DNA of 64,000 bases from Fibrobacteria bacterium AD312 (GCA_001462345.1 LIUM01000049.1:1-64000), one strand, 5' to 3'. Positions 47,484-56,383 are shown, counted from the first letter of the stretch. Numbers and translations: made by a program. The notes: generated from the sequence alone by a model not told the origin.

Positions 47484-49341
47484 TCCCATAAGAAAAGCGA
47501 ATTCCTTCTGGAGTATAGCCCGCCGCTGGCTTATAAAGGCTATGATTTAGATTGTCTATTCTTGTGTATAATTCAAAAGATAAAATCTGCATCTTGGCTT
47601 CAAAATTTAGAGCTAAGTATTTATCTAAAGGAATAATTTCTGGCAGTCCATCTTCGTTTACGGCGCAATCGTAGCGATCTCCAAACCATTGAAAATCAAA
47701 GCGAACACTAACCCCTAATCTGTTTTTTACAAAGCGATTGCTCCAAAAAACGGACCCTTTATAATAAAGATTTTGAGTATCTAGTAACCTAACATTTCGA
47801 TGTATTACTGCTCCACGTTCGAAATAAAATTTCCAATTTCCAAGATAAAAACCAGCAGACATTATCCAGCTTAAATTGGTCATATCATTATCTATGTTAA
47901 CCCATTGAAAGGCTTTTGCAATAGAATCTAAGCCTGTTTCAGTAATCCAACGCATGCGAATAGCGTTTTCAAGAGTCTCGTAACGAAATCCTAAACCATA
48001 AAAAAGACTCTCTTTAAGCCATTGAATATCAAGAGAAGAACGTGAGGCTTTTTCTGGGAGTAAATTCTTATTTGGAAACGCATACCGAGCGGTATTCGTT
48101 ATTTTTAGTTCGTTAATATCAGGGAATCGAGTGCTAAATTTTGTCGCGGCAGAAATATTCAAATGATAAGGAAGATCAAAGAATAAAGAAAGTGAATAAG
48201 CCTTCTCGTATTCAACTGTATCTAAGAAACTACTATTTCTTTGTAATCCACCTTGGGCCTTAAAAGACATGATTCCAAGTGTATCTTGCAATTGTAAATA
48301 CCCAATAGAACGATCTTGAAAGTATGTTTTTTTATTGTCAGTCACGTCATAAAATTCAAAATCATAAATAAGAGCAGGGTGAAGAAAAGATTGGTACTCG
48401 GCAAGCCCTTTACCTGTAATGGTCTCATAATCGAGGTCTCTTTGTATAGGAGCCCAAGTGGAGTCAGGGAGGCTATCATAAGAAATACCGTGATTTCCCA
48501 TACCCAAAAGCCCTTCGAATTTGAGCATTGAAGTCGGCTTCCATTTCCCTTCGAGAGCATACGTTTGTGTTCGAATAGAAGTTGAATAAGGGTCTGTTAA
48601 ATAAACAAGAGTTGTTAAATCATAAGGTGCTCTGTCTATTTTATGAGGAGTCACATCGCTATTATCTAAGAAAAGAAAATTTGTATGTAATGCAAGTTCC
48701 CCTCGGTTTAGAAACCACCGAATAGAGGGCTGAAGATGAATGCTATTCATCGCAATATTACGGCCATTAAAAGGAATACTTAAGGAGTCTCTTCCTAAAG
48801 TAAAAAAGGGCTGGTGCGTTACATCTTGATAAGCAAATTCTTTAGATAATTTATCAGAATGACTTACAACACCTAAATCCAGTTGAATAGAATCAGATAA
48901 TAGTCGCTGAAAATTAAGCTTTAATGAATTACCGCCAAATGCAAAGCGTTCCCAAGTCAAATCGGTAATAGGAGTATCAATGGGCGATGTTCGAGCCTCG
49001 GGTTGTAGTAGACCGTTTTCTCCGTTTAACGCAAGAGAATGAAGGTCTAAAGAGAGAGGACGAATATATAATCCAGCTAGCATAGAAGGGTAGCGTCGAG
49101 TTAAGGAACTTAACATCATGTTTTCAAAGGGCATCTCTGGAGTCCCTAAAATAGAGGTCCCTAAAACCCATTCTGCTTTTTGCCCTGGTAAATCATAAGA
49201 ACGTTGCAATAACTCAGGGATTTGAAAAGCAAAACGACTACCATCCACTTCTCTGGAAGTGCTTTGCGGGGTGTTCACCGCCCCATAAACAAAAGAAACG
49301 CTGAAAATGAGTATTAGAGCTTTAAGACTTATTTTTTTCAT
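47461..49341 (-). CDS. Outer-membrane beta-barrel protein, TonB-receptor-like barrel without a plug
   Basis: A 626-residue exported protein. The signal peptide follows MKKISLKALILIFSVSFVYG. The rest is a long series of amphipathic strands with aromatic girdles (for example FKFEGLLGMGNHG-type turns, WKFYFERGAVIHRNVRLL, LSFELYTRIDNL) ending in GIRFSYGIIWTFLN, a plausible barrel-assembly signal with aromatics near the end. The DIN(E)LKITNTARYAFPNKNLLPEKASRSS segment is typical of TonB-dependent receptor barrels, but no plug domain or TonB box is visible in the first 130 residues. The ATG two codons after the first possible start is preferred. Substrate unknown. Confidence 0.75.
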   Translation of the reverse strand: MKKISLKALILIFSVSFVYGAVNTPQSTSREVDGSRFAFQIPELLQRSYDLPGQKAEWVLGTSILGTPEMPFENMMLSSLTRRYPSMLAGLYIRPLSLDLHSLALNGENGLLQPEARTSPIDTPITDLTWERFAFGGNSLKLNFQRLLSDSIQLDLGVVSHSDKLSKEFAYQDVTHQPFFTLGRDSLSIPFNGRNIAMNSIHLQPSIRWFLNRGELALHTNFLFLDNSDVTPHKIDRAPYDLTTLVYLTDPYSTSIRTQTYALEGKWKPTSMLKFEGLLGMGNHGISYDSLPDSTWAPIQRDLDYETITGKGLAEYQSFLHPALIYDFEFYDVTDNKKTYFQDRSIGYLQLQDTLGIMSFKAQGGLQRNSSFLDTVEYEKAYSLSLFFDLPYHLNISAATKFSTRFPDINELKITNTARYAFPNKNLLPEKASRSSLDIQWLKESLFYGLGFRYETLENAIRMRWITETGLDSIAKAFQWVNIDNDMTNLSWIMSAGFYLGNWKFYFERGAVIHRNVRLLDTQNLYYKGSVFWSNRFVKNRLGVSVRFDFQWFGDRYDCAVNEDGLPEIIPLDKYLALNFEAKMQILSFELYTRIDNLNHSLYKPAAGYTPEGIRFSYGIIWTFLN

Positions 49342-49399
49342 ACACAATGCATTGCAAATTAACTATTTTACGGGAGAAGTATTTACAGAGGATTAAAAT

Positions 49400-49717
49400 A
49401 TGCCTGCAATTCACATTACTGCTCAAAATTTTGATACGGTCATTTCATCAGGTCAATTAGTTCTTGTTGATTTTTGGGCCACATGGTGTCGTCCATGTCA
49501 AATGATGGGGCCTATTATGGATCAATTGGCCGAAGATTATGAGGGCAGAGCAATAATTGCAAAAATCAATGTCGATGAATGTAGAGAGATTTGCACCCGT
49601 TTTGGCATTACCAATATTCCTAATTTTAAACTTTTTAAGAATGGTGTAGAAGTTGGCAATTTAGTGGGTGCCGTGCCATTGAATACGGTTAAAAACGTAT
49701 TAGATAAGAATTTGTAA
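49400..49717 (+). CDS. trxA: Thioredoxin
   Basis: A 105-residue thioredoxin. The active site is WATWCRPCQMMGP (C-R-P-C rather than the usual C-G-P-C) near residues 32-37, with the cis-proline in TNIPNFKLFKNG. The C-R-P-C variant alters redox potential only modestly in known examples. AGAGGA is 8 bases before the ATG. A terminator follows, so it is monocistronic. Confidence 0.95.
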   Translation: MPAIHITAQNFDTVISSGQLVLVDFWATWCRPCQMMGPIMDQLAEDYEGRAIIAKINVDECREICTRFGITNIPNFKLFKNGVEVGNLVGAVPLNTVKNVLDKNL

Positions 49718-49756
49718 TCTTTTTTAACGTTTTTCTCATAATATTTTTTCAAAACG

Positions 49757-49787
49757 AAATCGGTCTTTATAAAGATCGATTTTTTTT
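49757..49787 (+). terminator. Terminator of trxA
   Basis: AAATCGGTCTTTATAAAGATCGATTT, near-perfect stem with G-U pairing, followed by T residues. Confidence 0.8.
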
Positions 49788-49920
49788 ATTGAATATCTAA
49801 TATGTATTGTTTGGATAAATTGTCCATGCTTTTAATGAAAATCCCTAATTTTCCTGTTAAAAACTCAGTATTTTTTTATTCAAGAGATTGTTAAAAATTT
49901 CCCATCACACACACACACAA

Positions 49921-49958
49921 ATAAATGGCTGCCTTTTGGTAGCCATTTATTTTTTTTT
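49921..49958 (+). terminator. Second terminator-like hairpin in the trxA downstream gap
   Basis: AAATGGCT/AGCCATTT with an internal CC/GG pair and loop, then nine or so T. It follows a (CA)7 tract at 49906-49919. The 425-base gap 49718-50142 holds no credible gene; the second hairpin may close an unseen small RNA or be a relic. Confidence 0.7.
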
Positions 49959-50142
49959 GAACCATTTACATTAAAACTATTTCGTTTATCCGTAAAATAA
50001 TTTTTTCTAGGGTATCCTTAATTGATGAATTCAAGTTATATTTCAACTCAATCATTTTGGGATGTTATTTTAGCATAGATGAATTTATCTGAAATAATGT
50101 TATTTATAAAATGGTCTTTGATATTAAATAAAGGAGTATGAA

Positions 50143-50841
50143 ATGAAAATGTTATTTGTTGTAGCTTTGATGGTAGTTTCCTACTCCTTTGCTGCAGAAA
50201 AGAAACCTGTGATTGAAATTGATGAAGATGTTTTAACAAGTGAAACTCAAGTTTCATTTAAGGGCACTGGGGATGATCATATGGCTTTTGTATGGTGGAT
50301 TCCTAATGAGTTCTGGGAAAAAGTTTTATCTAGTGATCCAAGTATTAAAGAAACAGAAAAAAATGCAATGTTAAATGCAATGTCTGGCATTTCTTTATTA
50401 GCTGTCGTACAAGCCAATATCTCGGAATTAGGTGCTTTTGAGTTCTTTTCAAAAGAAGAAATAGAAAAGGATATGAAATTAGTCTATATAGGTGCAGATG
50501 GTAAAAAGCAGAATGTATCCGTAGTGACGAAAATAGATCCTACGTTAGAAATTCTTTTAGGTGTTTTTAAACCAATTCTTGCTGCTGCTATGGGAAATAT
50601 GGGCAACAGTATGCATTTTTATGTTCTTAATGACAAAGTAAAATCGACGAATAGGCTTCTTAACCCATACGAAAAAGGGAAAATTGATATCCAACTGACA
50701 AAGAAAAAGAATTTATTTCTGAATACGACTATTGAGTTCCCCTTAAACTCTCTTTATGTTCCACGTATATGTCCCAATGGAAAAGAGGCACATATTTCAT
50801 GGTCTTATTGCCCTTGGACAGGCAAACGCCTACCAGAATAG
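50143..50841 (+). CDS. Exported protein of unknown function with a C-terminal Cys pair
   Basis: A 232-residue protein with a signal peptide (MKMLFVVALMVVSYSFAA). The mature part has no recognised domain; it includes an amphipathic region around 80-160 and ends in a short module with two cysteines, CPNGKEAHISWSYCPWTGKRLP, that resembles a treble-clef or zinc-ribbon knuckle lacking the second pair. AAAGGAG lies 7 bases before the ATG. A DUF2569-like membrane protein gene follows after 27 bases, so the two may be a unit. Confidence 0.65.
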   Translation: MKMLFVVALMVVSYSFAAEKKPVIEIDEDVLTSETQVSFKGTGDDHMAFVWWIPNEFWEKVLSSDPSIKETEKNAMLNAMSGISLLAVVQANISELGAFEFFSKEEIEKDMKLVYIGADGKKQNVSVVTKIDPTLEILLGVFKPILAAAMGNMGNSMHFYVLNDKVKSTNRLLNPYEKGKIDIQLTKKKNLFLNTTIEFPLNSLYVPRICPNGKEAHISWSYCPWTGKRLPE

Positions 50842-50868
50842 TTTTCAATCATTTATTAGGAGTACATC

Positions 50869-51375
50869 ATGACGGAATCAAATAATGAACCATTATTTCA
50901 AATTAAAAGTGTGGGAGGATGGCTTTTACTATTATGTTTAGCACTAACAGTTTTTAGCCCTTTAAGAACATTAATAACCTATGTTATCTCATCTGAAGAT
51001 AACTTACGACTATTTGATTTGTATCCTGGTTGGAAGGTTGTATTTTATATAGACGCTTCATTAAGCGTTCTTTTAATGATTATGAGTATAAGAGCTGGGC
51101 TTGCTCTTTGGACTATTAAACCTAAAGCCGTTCAAATAGCTAAAAATTATTTGCTGTTATATTTAGGGTATTCTATTATTGCTTCTATTCTTCCTTTTTT
51201 TGCGGGGCTTCCATCATCATCTAATAATCTTATAGTTCAAGAAATGGCAAAAGGTTTTTTTCAATCTTTGATATTTTTTATAGTTTGGTATAAGTATTTG
51301 AGTGTTTCAAAAAGAGTAAAAGCCACTTATGGATCAGACCTAATTTCTGAAGAATCGAACAATGTTATACTTTAA
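50869..51375 (+). CDS. DUF2569-like four-helix membrane protein
   Basis: A 168-residue protein. After a short polar N-terminus, KSVGGWLLLLCLALTVFSPLRTL is the characteristic first helix of DUF2569 proteins. Three more hydrophobic segments follow near 60-85, 95-118 and 128-148. Function is unknown; relatives often sit beside secreted or membrane proteins. AGGAG precedes the ATG, and a bidirectional terminator follows 72 bases later. Confidence 0.75.
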   Translation: MTESNNEPLFQIKSVGGWLLLLCLALTVFSPLRTLITYVISSEDNLRLFDLYPGWKVVFYIDASLSVLLMIMSIRAGLALWTIKPKAVQIAKNYLLLYLGYSIIASILPFFAGLPSSSNNLIVQEMAKGFFQSLIFFIVWYKYLSVSKRVKATYGSDLISEESNNVIL

Positions 51376-51446
51376 TCTGAATGTCAGAAAATAATGATAA
51401 TGCTTTGATTTTAAATAACAAATTGATAAGTATTTTCTTTATAAAT

Positions 51447-51477
51447 AAAAAAGGCTCTCATCACGAGAGCCTTTTTT
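51447..51477. terminator. Bidirectional terminator between the DUF2569 and pectinesterase genes
   Basis: AAAAAAGGCTCTC/GAGAGCCTTTTTT around ATCAC, a strong symmetric hairpin between convergent genes. Confidence 0.92.
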
Positions 51478-51508
51478 ATAAAAACCAATCAAAGAAGTAC
51501 GCCTTCTT

Positions 51509-53599
51509 TTATAATGAAACTAAGCCATAAAACGAATTCTGACCATCAAGAATTTTCATAATATATACCCCTTGATTCAAGGATTGAAGAGAAATACTCT
51601 TTTTATTCTGTTGAGAAAAGAGTCGTTTCCCATCCAAGGAGAATAATTCTACGGAGATAGATTGGATATTATCAGAGTTTATAAAAAAGACTTTTGATTT
51701 GGAATCATAGGAGTAAAAACTAGGCTTATTTTTGGAGTTCGCTACAGCAATCGTTTTGGGCTCAATTGTAAAAGCATCAATATTAGGGCCATCATTTTCA
51801 TTTACCGTCTGTAGGGAAATGGTGCTTAATCCTTGTGGTAATGATAAAGAGATGGTTTTATTTCCCCAAGTACTCCAGTCTGCAGTGGGCTCAAAATCAA
51901 GAGTTGCTAAAACTATAGAATTATTGAGAAGAATGCTAAGGGTTCGAGTGGCTGTAGAACCATTTGCATAAACCAAGTGGATTTCTGCATCTGTACTTTT
52001 ATCACTATAGATTGGGATATCCACAGAAGACCCGTTCTCTGCAGAAAAATTCACATAACCATCTCCAGAATATCCAGTGTTTTTATTTTCAAAAACGGCA
52101 CCCTTTTCATATATACCACTTTCTGCCTCATATTTATTTTTATCAATAGGCATAAAAAATGCTTCTAAAGAAATATTTTGAGTGAGTGAATTATGAGTCC
52201 AGGAGTTTTCTGTGCCAGAATGAACGCCTGCCCAGTGGTCTAATTGCCAACCAAGAAGGGGAGCAGCAGTAAACGTCACGGAAGTCCCTTCTGGTAAAGA
52301 GGTTCCCTCAGGATTTTGAGAAATAGAACCACCAAGAGATGGTGAAAGGTTGATTTTATAGTAAGGGCGAGAGTCTTGCTCCACAGTGACCGCGAGAGAA
52401 GCGGCCCCAAGACCACCCATCGAATTGGCTGCTCTTACAATGATTTTATCTCCTGAAGTAAAAGAGGTTGTTTCTATAGAAGGAGTGGTTACGTTTGTAT
52501 AATACTTACCATTTTTTAAGACTACCCAGCAAAGCGCGCTATCGTTATCTTGCCAAGTAATGCGATTGCCTTCGAAAGTGAGTTTTGGAGCGCTCACTTG
52601 CTTCGTGAGTAAATTTGGTTTCCATTGGTCTGTTCCACTCAAGACATTTTCAACGGTGTATTGAGCGGCTTGAGAAGCTGTTAAAACGGGATTAAGATTT
52701 ACGGTAACACCATCTAATGAATAAGTTTTCCGTCTTTGGCTTAAATCAATGGAACCGCCGGAACTATTTTTGCTGCCGTATTCGGCAAATACTTGGGGAA
52801 CGGAATTCATGGGTTCCCCCCATCCTTTTTCGTCAGGGAGTATATTCATCGTCGTATTAATAAAAACGGCTTTGGCATTATTCCAAGAACGTCCTAAAGT
52901 ATAACCAGTGACATTTCCATCAATGGTACAGGAGTGAAAAACATAACCCCAATCAGAAGTCGTGGATGGTGCTGTCATCGCACTTTTCTTTAGATTATAC
53001 AATCGACATTGATTAAAAAAGACATCTCCGCCTCCACATATATAATCCGTGGTGCCATGAATTTCACCTGTTTCCCAGTAAGTACGAGAACTTTTGGTAT
53101 AATAAGTATCTTGAGTACTTAAAAGCTTTACGTTTTTATAAATAAATTTATTCCCTTGCTCTTGAACAGCAACGTGGCGGCCTGTTTCAGAATAAGAACT
53201 AGTATTACCATAATTTGCTTTATTGTAAATAGTCAAATCTTGTAAATATATATTGTCTGTTTTACTAAAATAGAGCGTTGCTGTAATACTAATGCCTTCA
53301 TCTGTAGATTTATTGTAAATCACTGTGCTATCTGTATTTTGTCCAATAAAAGAAACGTTAGATGTGGTGAAGGTGGTTTTTTGATTCGTATCTCCAGTGA
53401 GGACCCCAATATTATATTCTCCATTGGGGAAGAAGATATAAAATCGTTTTTGCAGAGTTGGGTTTGCGTTTTTAGCGGCATCCATTGCTTGCTTAAAATT
53501 ACCATCAACCCCTACTACAAAGTCAAATTTTGCTTTAGTGATGGCAAAGGCATTCGCTGAAAATAGAACTAAGAAAAGAACTAAAAATAAACGTTTCAT
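51509..53599 (-). CDS. Secreted pectinesterase (CE8) with InlB-like repeat, CBM35-like module and sorting domain
   Basis: A 696-residue exported enzyme expected to remove methyl esters from pectin. Signal peptide 1-19. The CE8 beta-helix spans about 20-340, with STQDTYYTKS, GTTDYICGGGDVFFNQC (catalytic Asp; most relatives have G-T-V-D-F-I-F-G) and YTLGRSWNNAKAVFINTTM. A fibronectin-like stretch (345-410), a divergent InlB B-repeat (YYKINLSPSLGGSISQNPEG to GWQLDHWAG) and a CBM35-like domain (YEAESGIYEKGAVFENKNTG...) follow. The tail VELFSLDGKRLFSQ... GVYIMKILDG is the C-terminal sorting type. It lies 12 bases after the PL10 lyase, in one transcript. Confidence 0.92.
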   Translation of the reverse strand: MKRLFLVLFLVLFSANAFAITKAKFDFVVGVDGNFKQAMDAAKNANPTLQKRFYIFFPNGEYNIGVLTGDTNQKTTFTTSNVSFIGQNTDSTVIYNKSTDEGISITATLYFSKTDNIYLQDLTIYNKANYGNTSSYSETGRHVAVQEQGNKFIYKNVKLLSTQDTYYTKSSRTYWETGEIHGTTDYICGGGDVFFNQCRLYNLKKSAMTAPSTTSDWGYVFHSCTIDGNVTGYTLGRSWNNAKAVFINTTMNILPDEKGWGEPMNSVPQVFAEYGSKNSSGGSIDLSQRRKTYSLDGVTVNLNPVLTASQAAQYTVENVLSGTDQWKPNLLTKQVSAPKLTFEGNRITWQDNDSALCWVVLKNGKYYTNVTTPSIETTSFTSGDKIIVRAANSMGGLGAASLAVTVEQDSRPYYKINLSPSLGGSISQNPEGTSLPEGTSVTFTAAPLLGWQLDHWAGVHSGTENSWTHNSLTQNISLEAFFMPIDKNKYEAESGIYEKGAVFENKNTGYSGDGYVNFSAENGSSVDIPIYSDKSTDAEIHLVYANGSTATRTLSILLNNSIVLATLDFEPTADWSTWGNKTISLSLPQGLSTISLQTVNENDGPNIDAFTIEPKTIAVANSKNKPSFYSYDSKSKVFFINSDNIQSISVELFSLDGKRLFSQQNKKSISLQSLNQGVYIMKILDGQNSFYGLVSL

Positions 53600-53611
53600 A
53601 AAAGTTCCTTT

Positions 53612-55459
53612 TTACTTGATTAAGGGCAATAAAAAGGAGCCCATCTGATTTTTATTATCATAAACTTCAAATAAATAGAGTCCACCCTTCATAGAAGGGA
53701 GCGGTACTACGTTTGAACTATTTGCATGCAGTAGATGAAGCTGCTTTCCATTTAAGGTCAAAATGCGGACTTGCACATTGCTGTTAGGAATGTTTCTTAA
53801 ATAGAGATGCTGATTTTGAATATGCCCACTTACACGGCTTGTTACATTGAGCTTATTTTCAATTCTTGTAGGGGTACAAGAACCTATTGTTAATTTTTGA
53901 TCTGTAGATCCAATCCAATCAATATTAGGAAGCCCATCGCTTGTAAGTGCATTAAAAATAAAGAAGGAATGGCCTTGAGGAAGAGAGACTGAAATTGGAA
54001 TTGTATTCCAGGTAGTCCAAGCAGAGGTAGATGAAAATTGAATTGACGTGATCTTATTTTCATTTGTTACGATTTGGGCGTCTCTAGCAGTTGCTGTTCC
54101 ATTAGCGTATCGAATATAAAAAGTATAGTCTCCCGCAACAGAAGCTGAAATGGGATACGAAACGCTTGTTTCTAAAGCATTATTTGGATTGACGTAACCT
54201 GTTCCTGAGAAACCAGCATTTTTATCTTCAAAAATACCATCAGCACTGCAAAAATCTTCTCCTTCTATTTGAATCAAACAGTCTTTATCTCCGCAGCTAA
54301 AAGATGGGGTGGAGCTAGAGGAAGACGAAGAGGAAGAAGAGCTAGACGAAGGCGTAGACGAACTAGACGAAGATAAAGAAGAAATGGCTTCCAGATAACT
54401 TGCTTCTACATTGAGAAGAGCGGAACCATAATCGCCTGCCCATTGATAGCCGTAACGACGGTCGTCAGAAAGCTTGGTAATATCTTGCGTTTTAGTGGAT
54501 ACTCCTCCTCGATCGCAAAAGAAGTAATTGTCATTATTGACTTCGTAAAAACGATACCACAGGGAAGAGCCCGAAGAACTGACGAAATTACCGTCAGAAT
54601 ATTTCATATCGGCTACTCTAGTCTTTTTGTACCAAGCAAGAGCCCCTTTGATGGCTTTTTGAATCTCGGGCGTTTGATCTGGCCAGTTCATTAAAAACCA
54701 TACAATACCAGCTGATTCGCTCCCTGATTTAGAAGGTAATTCATAAGCTCTTGCTTCTACAGGAGCATAACTAGATGTATCATGCTGAGCACACCAGACT
54801 GTTGGCACGTTGTTGTTATAAATTTGAGATTTTAAGGCGAAGTCAACGGCTTTATTTAAAGCTTGTTGCATTTTGGTTCGATCGGATTCAGTCACAATAT
54901 CAGAATCAAAAGGAGCAACGCCATCGACAATATCTTTCGCTAGAACCATGACACGAATCATGGCATTATCATTGTAGGTGGCCTGATCGGAGTAATTTCC
55001 TCGTTTAGGATGCATCTGAGGCCATGCTCCCTTAGAACGTTGAGCGGCTACTAAAAAACCTATAGCTTTGCTAAAGGAATTCTTAAAAGCTGTTTTATAA
55101 CTGCTATTCGTTGTGCTTTTATAACGTACAGCCAAAAGCCTCATTTCTTGAATGGTGGCGTTGTTGTCAATCGTTCCAAGAGCCGTACCGTCCTTGTTGA
55201 CAATATCGGATTTTGCATCTGAGCCATTCCATGGGTTTACATATTTAGAGGCAAAAGCCTTGTAAAAACCACCATGATTAATTTGCCAAGTGGTAAGATT
55301 ATAAGTATAGGTATCTAAATCCATAGACCCTGCCGCTTTGGTGAGATCAGAATACCCTCTATAGCTGTTTAATTTTGATACTGCGCCTGATGGAGGGGTA
55401 TAAGCCAAAAGAACCCCTGTGAAACATAAAAAATAGACCCCAATCTTTTTGAAACCCAT
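53612..55459 (-). CDS. Secreted pectate lyase (PL10) with poly-Ser linker, CBM35-like module and sorting domain
   Basis: A 615-residue exported lyase that would cleave demethylated polygalacturonate. After the signal peptide, the catalytic domain (about 35-345) has TIDNNATIQEMRLLAVRY, SKGAWPQMHP, YNDNAMIRVMVLAKDI and WCAQHDTSSYAPVEARAYE, all PL10 features. A poly-serine linker, interrupted by Thr-Pro, spans about 355-385. A CBM35-like domain (IQIEGEDFCSADGIFEDKNAG...) and a C-terminal sorting-type tail (VRILTLNGKQLHLLH... GGLYLFEVYDN) complete it. ATG 55459 is chosen for its GGAG; an in-frame ATG lies nine codons earlier. The pectinesterase downstream would supply its demethylated substrate. 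Confidence 0.92.
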   Translation of the reverse strand: MGFKKIGVYFLCFTGVLLAYTPPSGAVSKLNSYRGYSDLTKAAGSMDLDTYTYNLTTWQINHGGFYKAFASKYVNPWNGSDAKSDIVNKDGTALGTIDNNATIQEMRLLAVRYKSTTNSSYKTAFKNSFSKAIGFLVAAQRSKGAWPQMHPKRGNYSDQATYNDNAMIRVMVLAKDIVDGVAPFDSDIVTESDRTKMQQALNKAVDFALKSQIYNNNVPTVWCAQHDTSSYAPVEARAYELPSKSGSESAGIVWFLMNWPDQTPEIQKAIKGALAWYKKTRVADMKYSDGNFVSSSGSSLWYRFYEVNNDNYFFCDRGGVSTKTQDITKLSDDRRYGYQWAGDYGSALLNVEASYLEAISSLSSSSSSTPSSSSSSSSSSSSSTPSFSCGDKDCLIQIEGEDFCSADGIFEDKNAGFSGTGYVNPNNALETSVSYPISASVAGDYTFYIRYANGTATARDAQIVTNENKITSIQFSSTSAWTTWNTIPISVSLPQGHSFFIFNALTSDGLPNIDWIGSTDQKLTIGSCTPTRIENKLNVTSRVSGHIQNQHLYLRNIPNSNVQVRILTLNGKQLHLLHANSSNVVPLPSMKGGLYLFEVYDNKNQMGSFLLPLIK

Positions 55460-55494
55460 AAATACTCCGTTTAAAATACGTTTCAAATAAAAAT

Positions 55495-55537
55495 ACCCTT
55501 TTAATAGAGATTATATATGAAAAGACTTATAAAGGGT
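55495..55537 (-). promoter_or_regulatory. Candidate promoter and operator region of the pectin operon
   Basis: A TATAAT -10 on the minus strand (55510-55515) lies inside an inverted repeat ACCCTTT (55495-55501) / AAAGGGT (55531-55537). No good -35 is seen, which fits an activated promoter. Confidence 0.35.
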
Positions 55538-55919
55538 TGTTCTTAGACAACGATATTATGGACAAAATAGTAACAGCACTTTGTTGTTCCGCGTGATGGC
55601 TTTGTCGAAATTAAATACGATTGTAGAGGCTTTTGTTGCACCGAAGCCCCAAAGTGAAAAAATGAATAAAAAGCCAGAATTTATGCGGAAAAAAAGGAAA
55701 ATTTCACAAATTAAGGTTGTTATTGACAACGCATTTCGCAGAAAAACTAGCAATGCTCGAAAATATATTAAGTGCAGCTAGGTATCACTTGAATGTTGCT
55801 TTACACGCCGAAGTAACTAGATGTTTATATTTTAGGCGAGTTAAGCTTCTTATAAAATTTTCCAGAGAGTGCTAACTCGTTTTTTACTGATTTTTTGCAA
55901 AAAAAGGGTATATAAAAAA
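55538..55919. other. Intergenic region upstream of the pectin operon
   Basis: About 380 bases between the pectin operon promoter and the tRNA terminator. I see no gene with codon usage or a ribosome binding site, and no clear RNA. Confidence 0.5.
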
Positions 55920-55943
55920 AGAACCCTCTAAAAAGAGGGCTCT
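55920..55943 (-). terminator. Terminator of the tRNA-Val/tRNA-Asp transcript
   Basis: Minus strand AGAGCCCTC/GAGGGTTCT with one G-U pair, then a run of seven T. Confidence 0.88.
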
Positions 55944-55947
55944 TTAC

Positions 55948-56021
55948 GGGATAGACGAGGCTTGAACTCGCAACCTCCGGCGTGACAGGCCGGTGCTCTA
56001 ACCAAATTGAGCTACCACCCC
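55948..56021 (-). tRNA. tRNA-Asp (anticodon GTC)
   Basis: 74 nt on the minus strand: anticodon stem CCGGC/GCCGG, loop CTGTCAC, T-arm TGCGAGTTCAAGCCTCG. The acceptor stem GGGGTGG/CTATCCC contains two G-U pairs. No CCA is encoded. It lies 12 bases after tRNA-Val in the same transcript. Confidence 0.93.
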
Positions 56022-56033
56022 AAAAATTGGTAT

Positions 56034-56107
56034 GGGCGATAACGGATTCGAACCGCTGACCCGCTGCTTGTAAGGCAGCTGCTCTGAACCAGCTGAGCTA
56101 ATCGCCC
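56034..56107 (-). tRNA. tRNA-Val (anticodon TAC)
   Basis: 74 nt on the minus strand: acceptor GGGCGAT/ATCGCCC perfect, anticodon stem GCTGC/GCAGC with loop CTTACAA, T-arm CAGCGGTTCGAATCCGTT. Its first 10 bases are also the last codons of the 66-residue membrane protein gene upstream. Confidence 0.95.
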
Positions 56108-56298
56108 TTAGTCTTTGAATCTTTACTACCCCAGAGAATTCCGATTGGAATTACGATGAGATAAGCAAAAACCAAAATAATTGGAGCGACTGTCAGAGAG
56201 ATTGGATTATTTGCTGGCCCTTGAGCCAAACAGAAAAACCCAATCATTAGCAATGCAACTCCGAGGGTTATCAATAGAAAAGTCTTTTTGTTTTTCAT
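56098..56298 (-). CDS. 66-residue two-helix membrane protein overlapping tRNA-Val
   Basis: A small protein with two hydrophobic segments (about 7-26 and 34-56) and a charged end GSKDSKTKGD. The final codons GGC-GAT-TAG are the first bases of tRNA-Val, so the stop codon lies inside the tRNA. A consensus sigma-70 promoter lies 40 bases before the ATG, and the region GGTAGGA could serve as ribosome binding site. Composition and topology support a real gene; the layout resembles small membrane proteins of the DUF3098 type, but I do not claim that family. Confidence 0.65.
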   Translation of the reverse strand: MKNKKTFLLITLGVALLMIGFFCLAQGPANNPISLTVAPIILVFAYLIVIPIGILWGSKDSKTKGD

Positions 56299-56337
56299 TA
56301 CTGTCCTACCGACGTTACCACCAATATTACAGGCCCA

Positions 56338-56366
56338 AATATATTAAGTGAAAACGTCTTTGTCAA
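56338..56366 (-). promoter_or_regulatory. Consensus sigma-70 promoter for the small membrane protein and tRNA-Val/Asp
   Basis: Minus strand TTGACA (56366-56361), 17 bases, TATATT (56343-56338). This is the best housekeeping promoter in the window. The only genes downstream before a terminator are the 66-codon gene and two tRNAs. Confidence 0.85.
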
Positions 56367-56383
56367 GATATTTTGCTGTTTTT

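Noticed and set aside
49906-49919. (CA)7 microsatellite
   Set aside because: It is short, lies in a non-coding gap between two terminators and touches no gene or promoter that I can see.
55581-55781. 66-codon plus-strand frame upstream of the pectin operon
   Set aside because: Lysine/arginine-rich composition from AT-rich DNA, no ribosome binding site, no neighbouring gene in that direction.
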